Positions 1-5,332 of a stretch of 13,296 bases of DNA are shown here, piece after piece. Origin of the DNA: JBGQDM01 sp041495845 (GTDB lineage Bacteria > Acidobacteriota > Terriglobia > Terriglobales > Acidobacteriaceae); contig JBGQDM010000092.1 of assembly GCA_041495845.1 (NCBI GenBank), positions 1 through 13,296 on the forward strand. Reading direction: 5' to 3'. The notes beneath the pieces were generated by a model. The model did no database searches. It saw only the letters and a list, made by a program, of their open reading frames with translations, and was not told the origin of the DNA. Numbering within the stretch: the first letter of the stretch is position 1; each line of letters begins with the position of its first letter. The position numbers and the translations under genes were made by a program.

Positions 1-1
1 A

Positions 2-220
2 ATTGTCGTCATGGGCAAGGTGGAAGGCAACCTGATGGTGGGCGATCGCGTGGACATCCGCAGCGAAGGTTCCGTCACCGGCGATGTCGTTGCCCAGCGC
101 CTCAGTATCGAAGACGGCGCTTTCTTCAAGGGCAGCGTGGATTTAGGCAAGAGCGGAAAAGCATCTGACAAAAAGCACGAGGATGCCAACCAGCCCAAGT
201 CGCTTGCCGCTCACGCCTGA
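2..220 (+). CDS. Bactofilin (polymer-forming cytoskeletal protein), C-terminal part
   Basis: This is the 3' end of a gene that begins outside the window, because the reading frame is open from base 2 and the ATG at 11 is internal. The product carries the short repeating beta-helix pattern of bactofilins: V-GKVEGNL, then VDIRSEGSVTGDVV, then a segment ending IEDGAFFKGSVDL. Bactofilins polymerise without nucleotides into filaments that scaffold cell-shape, stalk, motility or wall enzymes on the inner face of the membrane. The tail after the last repeat is short, polar and low in complexity (about 25 residues), as is usual in the family. Any N-terminal membrane-targeting segment is outside the window. 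The frame ends at TGA 218-220. The family call is strong; the specific role cannot be told from this fragment. Confidence 0.85.
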   Translation: MVVMGKVEGNLMVGDRVDIRSEGSVTGDVVAQRLSIEDGAFFKGSVDLGKSGKASDKKHEDANQPKSLAAHA

Positions 221-428
221 GGCGCCTTCGGCAATGGATCGCCGCGTTTTCCCGCTGCGGACGCCGGGCGGGCCGTCCTCTTGGTGGTTACCCTCCGAGA
301 CCACCAGTACCCAAATCGCATTACGTTTCTACTGACCGCTTTGGTTACGCAGGTTATCTTTTCACTTCTGCGTCCGCGCCCTAGTATCGCTCTCGTAGTT
401 AGGCAGTTCAGGGGGAGGGCTGCCGGGG
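221..428. other. Intergenic region with two predicted hairpins, no gene
   Basis: I see no convincing gene here. Reading frames on both strands lack a ribosome-binding site and recognisable protein sequence. Two inverted repeats stand out. GGACG 259-263 pairs with CGTCC 274-278. TGGTGGT 282-288 pairs with ACCACCA 300-306 across an 11-nt loop. A smaller pair, GGCAG 402-406 with CTGCC 420-424, sits directly before the terminator hairpin. The stretch could be the 3' UTR of the bactofilin transcript, a small RNA, or part of a leader. Confidence 0.4.
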
Positions 429-460
429 GCGTCCTGACTTTGTCAGGGCGCTTTCTTTTT
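429..460 (+). terminator. Intrinsic terminator upstream of the thioredoxin gene
   Basis: Bases 429-438 pair with 442-451 around a TTT loop, giving a 10-bp stem with a single G-U pair. The core is CCTGAC/GTCAGG. The stem is followed directly by TTTCTTTTT. This is the classic Rho-independent layout for plus-strand transcription. It lies about 210 bp after the bactofilin stop and about 110 bp before the thioredoxin start. It either ends the bactofilin transcript (or a short RNA), or acts as an attenuator if transcription of trxA starts upstream of it. Confidence 0.75.
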
Positions 461-572
461 GCGCCCTTCGTGCCCTTGCGACCTCCTGCGTTCTCCCGCA
501 TCTATAGCTAGTGTTACGATGATCAGTGGTTCCAGGCCCGGCGATGCGGTCGGGCATCTCTTTGGAGGTTTT

Positions 573-905
573 ATGGCAGGCAACGGAGTCATGGAAGTGA
601 ACGACGCTAATTTTGATCAGGAAGTGCTGAAATCTGAGCAGCCGGTGCTGATTGATTTCTGGGCGGTCTGGTGTGGCCCCTGCAAGGCCCTCGCCCCCGT
701 GGTGGACGAAGTCGCCAAGTCCTACTCCGGCCGCGTTAAAGTGGCCAAGATGGATGTGGATTCAAACGCCGCCACCCCGCAGCGTTACGGCGTTCGCGGC
801 ATTCCCACGCTGCTCGTTTTCAAGGGCGGCCAGGTGAAGGAACAGATTGTCGGTTACGTGCCCAAGGAAACCATCGAAAAGGCGCTCGATAAGCATATCG
901 GCTGA
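573..905 (+). CDS. trxA: Thioredoxin
   Basis: This is a 110-residue single-domain thioredoxin, the usual family length. The dithiol active site WCGPC is at residues 33-37, inside the strand context VLIDFWAVWCGPC. The buried Asp28 precedes it, and the conserved cis-proline is Pro78 in RGIPT. The protein reduces disulfides in cytoplasmic partners and is itself recharged by thioredoxin reductase, which is not encoded here. ATG 573 was chosen because GGAGG at 564-568 lies 4 nt upstream. The frame is open further 5' but has no better start, and ATG 591 has no comparable Shine-Dalgarno sequence. The residue before the active-site Trp is Val, where Glu, Pro, or similar is more common; this should be tolerated. 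Flanking terminators on both sides suggest a monocistronic gene. Confidence 0.95.
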   Translation: MAGNGVMEVNDANFDQEVLKSEQPVLIDFWAVWCGPCKALAPVVDEVAKSYSGRVKVAKMDVDSNAATPQRYGVRGIPTLLVFKGGQVKEQIVGYVPKETIEKALDKHIG

Positions 906-968
906 ACCGCTTTCAGCCGCCGCCACCTGGATGCTCGCAGCGACTTTGCGTCTTCTTGCAAATGGCAA

Positions 969-994
969 CGCCCGGCAGCCTGCCGGGCGCTTTT
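969..994 (+). terminator. Intrinsic terminator of trxA
   Basis: CGCCCGGC at 969-976 pairs perfectly with GCCGGGCG at 982-989 over a 5-nt loop, and TTTT follows at 991-994. It lies 63 bp after the trxA stop. lexA converges from the other side and ends at 1023, so the hairpin may also separate the two transcripts. Confidence 0.75.
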
Positions 995-1022
995 GCTGAT
1001 TGCTCATTGCTGGTTGTAGTTC

Positions 1023-1652
1023 CTACGCGTACTTCCGCAGCACTCCAATCACCCGCCCCTGCACCGCCACATTCGCCGCCGGCACCATGATTGGTTTCAT
1101 GGCGGTATTCGACGGCTGCAACCGCACCTGCTCGCCTTCGCGATAGAAACGTTTCAGCGTGCTATCCGATCCATCTACTAGCGCGACCACAATCTCGCCA
1201 TCTTGTGCCGTCGCTGCTTTCTCCACCAGCACGTAGTCGCCGTCCACAATGTGCTCGTCCTGCATCGAATCGCCGCGCACTTCCAGCACAAACACTTCCT
1301 TGGAACGCACAAAGTCCGCCAGGGAAATCGTCTCCGGCGTTTCCAGCGCTTCCAGCGGACGTCCAGCGGCGATCCGGCCGAGTAGTGGAAGTCGCAAGCC
1401 CAACCCCATGTCCACCCCCATCGCCTGCTTCAATCGCCCCTTGAGCGGCAGCAGATCAATCGACCGGCTGCGGTTGTAGTCGCGCTTCAGCAGTCCCTTT
1501 TTTTCCAGGTTCGAAATGTGTTTGTGCACGGTGGCCAATGAGCTCAAGCCCAGCCCGTCGCCGATCTCTTCAAATGAAGGCGAGTAGCCGCGCGTCTGCA
1601 CAAAGTTCGCGATGAAATCGTAAACCTGCCGCTGCCTCTTGGTGATGGCCAT
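1023..1652 (-). CDS. lexA: LexA repressor, SOS regulator
   Basis: This 209-residue protein has the full LexA plan. A winged-helix DNA-binding domain spans residues 1-70, opening with MAITKRQRQVYDFI and with its helix-turn-helix around residues 24-53. A linker leads to the S24-type autoprotease domain. The self-cleavage bond is Ala96-Gly97 in GRIAAGRP. The catalytic dyad is Ser129 in RGDSM and Lys167 in STLKRF. The protein represses DNA-damage genes and is inactivated when activated RecA stimulates its self-cleavage. The recognition helix (SLATVHKHISNLEKKG) matches the common LexA form. The start is the ATG at 1652, and no clear Shine-Dalgarno sequence precedes it. A strong promoter ends 6 nt upstream, so translation is probably leaderless. 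All key residues are present. Confidence 0.96.
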   Translation of the reverse strand: MAITKRQRQVYDFIANFVQTRGYSPSFEEIGDGLGLSSLATVHKHISNLEKKGLLKRDYNRSRSIDLLPLKGRLKQAMGVDMGLGLRLPLLGRIAAGRPLEALETPETISLADFVRSKEVFVLEVRGDSMQDEHIVDGDYVLVEKAATAQDGEIVVALVDGSDSTLKRFYREGEQVRLQPSNTAMKPIMVPAANVAVQGRVIGVLRKYA

Positions 1653-1658
1653 GCCCTG

Positions 1659-1686
1659 ATCATAGCGAATGAAAGGCGAATGTCAA
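1659..1686 (-). promoter_or_regulatory. lexA promoter with direct-repeat operator candidate
   Basis: Read on the minus strand, a perfect -35 TTGACA (1686-1681) is followed by a 16-bp spacer and TATGAT as -10 (1664-1659). The spacer holds two copies of CATTCGC, at 1682-1676 and 1671-1665, exactly 11 bp apart. Described another way, this is ATTC-N7-ATTC. That layout resembles the GTTC-N7-GTTC direct-repeat LexA box known from alphaproteobacteria. Its position between -35 and -10 suits an autorepression operator. The promoter is directly visible; the operator assignment is inference. Confidence 0.7.
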
Positions 1687-1786
1687 GACCCGTGGTAATT
1701 ATCCCTTCTAGACAAGTATGAACAGTTGCGTGGCCAGGAGAGCCTGGGGCTCTGGAGGCCCCCGCACTGGTGCGACACCCGCTAGC

Positions 1787-2176
1787 TCAGTCCGCGAAAG
1801 AAACACACTCGGGCTCCGACACCGGGGCGGCTTCCTGCAGCCGATCCAGATACTGTTCCAGCCGGGCCTTGTCGGCAAGGCTCATGCTCAGGAACCGGAT
1901 CCCGTTGCCGTATTGCGGATCACAGGTGGCCACTTCCGCCTGGCACTGGATCTTCGTGCTGCCCAGCCAGACCGTTATGTTCACCTGCGTCCCCGCCGCC
2001 AGCGTAAACATCATTTCCACGTAGCAGCCGCCGAGCGAGATGTCCGAGGTCCGCACACGAATTGGGAAGGGCTGTCCGGGCAACTGCATCTCGGCCTGCA
2101 ACGCTGCCTTGATCCGCATGCTCCGCCGCCGGTCTGCCAGGTAGTTTGCTACCGCCACCGCTCCTGCTGTCAGCAT
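1787..2176 (-). CDS. Small PilZ-domain protein, likely c-di-GMP receptor
   Basis: This 129-residue protein is essentially a single PilZ domain. Both c-di-GMP-binding motifs are intact: RxxxR at residues 17-21 (RRSMR) and D-x-S-x-x-G at 45-50 (DISLGG), with the usual beta-strand spacing between them. Stand-alone PilZ proteins bind cyclic di-GMP and pass the signal to partner proteins controlling motility, secretion or exopolysaccharide. No partner domain is fused here. Residues 1-13 are hydrophobic (LTAGAVAVANYLA) but short and do not look like a proper signal peptide. ATG 2176 follows GGAGGA with a 5-nt gap. The 147-bp gap to the upstream lipoprotein gene contains mutually exclusive hairpins, so this gene may have a regulated leader. 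Confidence 0.87.
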   Translation of the reverse strand: MLTAGAVAVANYLADRRRSMRIKAALQAEMQLPGQPFPIRVRTSDISLGGCYVEMMFTLAAGTQVNITVWLGSTKIQCQAEVATCDPQYGNGIRFLSMSLADKARLEQYLDRLQEAAPVSEPECVSFAD

Positions 2177-2242
2177 GACGTCCTCCGTTGCTGTCGGTCA
2201 CAGCGACTGCGTTTTGGGGGAGGGCTTACTTTTTACTGCCGC

Positions 2243-2312
2243 GGCTGCACCCGACCCAACCTTGAGGCTAGGCCGGGTGCAGCCGGGAGGGAGAGAGACT
2301 GGGGCTGCACCC
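2243..2312 (-). promoter_or_regulatory. Alternating hairpin element in the pilZ leader
   Basis: GGCTGCACCCG at 2243-2253 and CGGGTGCAGCC at 2274-2284 form an 11-bp perfect stem with a 20-nt loop. A second copy of GGCTGCACCC at 2303-2312 can pair with the same middle segment (2275-2284) instead. The two hairpins therefore exclude each other. No T-tract follows on the minus strand, so it does not look like a plain terminator for the lipoprotein gene. It lies between that gene's stop and the PilZ start, so it may be an attenuator-like or stability element. I do not recognise a known riboswitch class. Confidence 0.45.
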
Positions 2313-2323
2313 TGGCTGTTGGC

Positions 2324-3829
2324 CTATTGCGCCAGCCGGCTCGCGATCAGGGTGTACAGCGTTGGTGGACGTCTCGCGACGTTCACTTTCGGGCCCATCG
2401 GTCGGCTGCCCAAGTTGCGGGGGGCGTTGTAGAGCAGCAGGCCGCGCACTTTCACCGTGGCGCCGTCTGCGATCAGATTCGTGCCCGCGGCCAGGCTCTG
2501 CGTGATGACGTGGACCATCATCGTTCCCGGTCCCATCACGCTCAGCAGCGAGCCGCTGTCGTCGGGCAGCGCCAAGTCAAACGCTGGGTAGCCGTTGCTG
2601 TCCGTGGTGATGTTCGTCACTTTGCCGGAGATGGTCTGGGGCTCGATCTCAACCGTGTCCGCCTGCAGCAAACCGGCGCTGCCGTTCGGGTCCTGCTGGA
2701 TCGCGTGCGAGCTCAGGAACTGAACCCGTTGTCCCGGCACCAGCGATGACACATCCAAGGTGAAGTCCAGCCCAGTCATGTCGATGTTGGCGCTGTCCAT
2801 CTTGAAGGTCACAGCCTGGCTCAGGTCAATGGCTGCCGTCACACCTAACAGATCAGCAGACGTTCCCTGTCCCAGCGCTTCCTGCACCGCAACCTTCGCC
2901 GAGACATCGTCGTTATCCGCCACCGTGCCCACGATGACAGCACCATTGCCGTCGCCCAGCGCCTCCACCTTGGAGGCGAGCAACGTGCCGTCGGCCTGCG
3001 TGTTCAACTCCGCCTCAGCATTCATCCCCACCGCGGTATCCAGCGTCAGACCAGAAAAGAACGTGTTGCCGTCGGTGAGCACGCTCAGCGTGACCCCGTT
3101 TTGGTCCTGTATCTGGATCGTGCTTCCCGCCACGGCTGCCACCACGCCGCGGAAGTGCTCCAGCAGCTTGTCTTGATTGGCAGGCGTACTCACGAGCTCC
3201 GTGGTTCCCAAGGTGAAGGCCGGTTGTTTCATGGCCAGCGTTCCCTGGATTCCGTCCAGTGCAACACTGGCGGGAATGTCGAGACTCAGGCTGGAGATCG
3301 CGCTGCCCAATGCAGCCACGCTAAACCCCTTGCCCAGCGCCACCGCCACCGTCGGGCTTGGCGGCGTAACTTGCTGTTGAATCAAGTTGCCGAAGTTGTC
3401 GGCGTAGATTGCCTTGGCTCCGCTGATCCCCACCCTCATGCTCGTGTAGTTGCCCGCGGGTGCCTTGGGCAGCCCTGCCGATTGCAGTACCACCGCCAGG
3501 TTTGCCTGCTCCACCGTGATGGGGCTGGTCAATAACTCCACGGTATTCCCATTGTCCGCTTCCAGCCGGATCGAGTTCAGTGTGACCTGCAGGCTGAGAA
3601 AACGTTCGACCGGCTGATTGTCGCCGGAACGCAGCTGAATCTGCGCCCAGTCGGGCTTCGCGTCCGCTTGGCCCAAATGTAGCGGAGGGTTTCCCCCCAG
3701 TGGCGGGGGTGGGACGCTGTTGCTCATCCCTCCACCACACCCTGTCATCACGGCTAATGCCAGCGCCACCAGGCCGAAGCCTAACCCGCGCCGTTCTTTC
3801 TTGGCCTCAAATGCTCTGTTATAAGTCAT
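2324..3829 (-). CDS. DUF4382/DUF5666-like lipoprotein of unknown function
   Basis: This is a 501-residue exported lipoprotein. The N-terminus has a basic stretch (KKERRG) and a hydrophobic core ending in the lipobox-like AVMTGC, so Cys31 is the predicted lipidated residue. A Gly/Pro-rich linker follows. Residues about 58-205 resemble DUF4382: a beta-rich segment with SLQVTLNSIRL, a QSAGLPKAPAGNYTSMRV segment, and a conserved-looking turn. From about residue 226 come repeated short beta units resembling DUF5666, for example FRGVVAAVAGSTIQIQDQNG. These families are common in soil bacteria and their function is not established. The start was set at ATG 3829 because GAGAGG lies 5 nt upstream. An in-frame start at 3874 would add 15 residues with no ribosome-binding site and would spoil the signal peptide. 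The domain names come from memory of sequence pattern, so treat them as tentative. Confidence 0.7.
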   Translation of the reverse strand: MTYNRAFEAKKERRGLGFGLVALALAVMTGCGGGMSNSVPPPPLGGNPPLHLGQADAKPDWAQIQLRSGDNQPVERFLSLQVTLNSIRLEADNGNTVELLTSPITVEQANLAVVLQSAGLPKAPAGNYTSMRVGISGAKAIYADNFGNLIQQQVTPPSPTVAVALGKGFSVAALGSAISSLSLDIPASVALDGIQGTLAMKQPAFTLGTTELVSTPANQDKLLEHFRGVVAAVAGSTIQIQDQNGVTLSVLTDGNTFFSGLTLDTAVGMNAEAELNTQADGTLLASKVEALGDGNGAVIVGTVADNDDVSAKVAVQEALGQGTSADLLGVTAAIDLSQAVTFKMDSANIDMTGLDFTLDVSSLVPGQRVQFLSSHAIQQDPNGSAGLLQADTVEIEPQTISGKVTNITTDSNGYPAFDLALPDDSGSLLSVMGPGTMMVHVITQSLAAGTNLIADGATVKVRGLLLYNAPRNLGSRPMGPKVNVARRPPTLYTLIASRLAQ

Positions 3830-4356
3830 GATTGCCTCTCTTCCCCAACGGGGTAAGTGCAGGCGCAATGCCAAACCACATTCGCCTCGTGTCTACCCCG
3901 CCTATCTGCTTGCAAGCGCAGCGAATGGCGGGATTCTCATGGGCTTACGGCGACGGCAGGACGGGAACGCGAGCGTCCGAAGCGCAGACTGGCGGCTGGA
4001 ATCTGGTCACTCGGCCACAAGCGGGCGACAGACGGCGGAAACTGCTCATAGCATTGGCGTTACCGTTAGCGCCAGAAGCTGTCCGCGCACCTTTCTCGTA
4101 GCGGTGTCCTGAATCAGAACAGTTCGCTTCCAGAACAGGATTTCAACCCATTCCGCCTTTTTCTCCATTTGCTTTATGGGACCCGTACTAATGTCTAATC
4201 ACAAGCACTTAGAGTGGCTAATACGTTGGCGGTAAAGGCGAGCGCTAGATGGCAGGCTAAGTGCTGTACTCATAAGTGGAGAGAGTGCAGGCATGCGCCG
4301 CAGTGCGCCAGCGTTTCGCCGGCCCTGCCCTTGCCGCACTCGCGGAGGAGAGAGAG
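3830..4356. other. Divergent intergenic region (lipoprotein / GGDEF-like gene)
   Basis: No gene is supported in this 0.5-kb gap. The small open frames near 3828-4112 lack coding character and a ribosome-binding site. The region must hold the promoters of both divergent genes. A possible plus-strand -10 (TCTAAT, 4194-4199) is weak because no good -35 fits. CAGAACAG occurs at about 4115-4122 and again about 17 bp later. A 9-bp inverted repeat lies at 4204-4265. A CCCC-AAC-GGGG mini-hairpin at 3843-3853 sits just upstream of the lipoprotein's ribosome-binding site. Confidence 0.5.
4204..4265 (+). repeat. 9-bp inverted repeat in the leader of the GGDEF-like gene
   Basis: AGCACTTAG at 4204-4212 is the exact reverse complement of CTAAGTGCT at 4257-4265. 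The arms are 44 nt apart and end 91 bp before the start codon at 4357. If transcribed, the arms would close a stem-loop in the 5' UTR. As DNA they could be distant half-sites for a regulator. Confidence 0.4.
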
Positions 4357-5277
4357 ATGTCCAACCATCAGTCGTTGCCCGGCCCGTCGGATCAGCTAGC
4401 CACATGGCGCCAAGAAGAAATGGACCGTCAGATGAAGGAACTCACCGGACGTGATGTACAGCTCTGGTCCATCATGGCGTTGATTACGCTCGTACTCACG
4501 GCAGGCTTCCTTAGTGTGATTGCGCCCAGCCTCAACCTGAATGCTGCGCCATTCCACATCGAACAACGCTACCTGCCTCAGGTATTTTTTGGCCTGGTCG
4601 CCCTCATCGTGCTGTTTAACGTCTACGTACTGACGCAGCGCCGTACGTTGGCGACCACCCGCTGGCAGCTCATTCAGGAAATGATTGCCAATGAAAAACT
4701 GGCCAGCGTTTCTCTGATTGATCCGCTCACGCAGGTGCTCAACCGTCAGTCCATGGACCTGGTCGTTTCCCGTGAGTTGGCCCGCGCCAACCGCCTGGGT
4801 ACGGACTTGACGTTCCTCTTGCTGGAACTGCGCCGTCCGCGGCAACGCGCGGCGAATGCGGAAGACCGCCTGGGCGGCGACACGGCCCGCGTGGCCAAGG
4901 CTGGCAGCCTCTTACGCCACACCTTCCGCGGACTCGACACCGTGATCCGTTACAGTCAGGACTCATTCCTCATCGTCATGCCCGACACCAGCGAACAGCA
5001 GGCCGAAATTGCGCTTCAGCGGTTGACCACTGAGATTGATAACTGGAACCTGACCAGCCGCACCGGGGTCGAAATCACCCTTGATTCCGGCTTGGCTCCT
5101 TACATCCGCGGGGCGCAGGTCGAGGATGTGGTCCGCAACGCCGCCCGCCGTATGGCCCTCAAGCGCAACAACCTGGGGCCGCTCATGCCGGACTTTACCC
5201 TGGCGGATCCAACGCCGGTGGCGGCCACCGCAATTCTGGAGCAGCCCGCTGCGACGGAAGCGGTGATGACTCACTGA
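4357..5277 (+). CDS. Membrane protein with degenerate GGDEF domain (likely c-di-GMP receptor, not a cyclase)
   Basis: The 306-residue product has a short cytoplasmic N-terminus, two membrane helices (about 37-56 and 75-92), a linker helix and a C-terminal GGDEF fold. The fold is shown by IDPLTQVLNRQ (121-131), which matches the DxLTGLxNR signature, and by GGDTARVAKAGSLLR (173-187). The catalytic GG(D/E)EF position reads SQDSF (200-204), and the metal-binding Asp region reads ELRRPRQ from 157, so cyclase activity is very unlikely. The inhibitory-site motif RxxD is kept as RGLD (191-194), exactly five residues before the degenerate motif. In known proteins this site binds c-di-GMP. ATG 4357 was chosen because GGAGG at 4344-4348 precedes it. 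The next gene converges on it. The loss of catalysis is seen in the sequence; the receptor role is inference. Confidence 0.85.
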   Translation: MSNHQSLPGPSDQLATWRQEEMDRQMKELTGRDVQLWSIMALITLVLTAGFLSVIAPSLNLNAAPFHIEQRYLPQVFFGLVALIVLFNVYVLTQRRTLATTRWQLIQEMIANEKLASVSLIDPLTQVLNRQSMDLVVSRELARANRLGTDLTFLLLELRRPRQRAANAEDRLGGDTARVAKAGSLLRHTFRGLDTVIRYSQDSFLIVMPDTSEQQAEIALQRLTTEIDNWNLTSRTGVEITLDSGLAPYIRGAQVEDVVRNAARRMALKRNNLGPLMPDFTLADPTPVAATAILEQPAATEAVMTH

Positions 5278-5294
5278 AGTAGGAAAACTTGGGC

Positions 5295-5332
5295 CGGCTG
5301 AGAACATCCGCCCCGCGCGGTGTTCTCAGCCG
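5295..5332. terminator. Bidirectional hairpin between convergent genes
   Basis: CGGCTGAGAACA at 5295-5306 pairs perfectly over 12 bp with TGTTCTCAGCCG at 5321-5332, with a 14-nt loop. On the minus strand a TTTT run follows after about 8 nt. On the plus strand a run of T lies about 20 nt downstream. The stop codon of the minus-strand activator gene (5326-5328) lies inside the stem. It most likely ends the transcripts of both convergent genes. Confidence 0.6.

Noticed and set aside
211..501. Minus-strand open frame of 96 codons between bactofilin and trxA
   Set aside because: The composition is Arg/Gly/Ala-rich, and the frame overlaps inverted repeats and the plus-strand terminator. No ribosome-binding site or family signal was seen.
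1940..1959. TGGCAC-like sequence that resembles a sigma-54 -24 element
   Set aside because: It lies inside the PilZ coding region and has no TTGC at the required spacing. No sigma-54 promoter was found near the activator.
1718..2749. Long plus-strand open frame of 343 codons opposite pilZ and the lipoprotein gene
   Set aside because: The translation is Arg/His-rich and low in complexity, has no ribosome-binding site, and lies opposite two well-supported genes. It is a GC-driven antisense shadow.
3828..4112. Small plus-strand frames in the divergent intergenic region
   Set aside because: They overlap the lipoprotein's ribosome-binding site region, have no ribosome-binding site of their own, and show no protein-like pattern.
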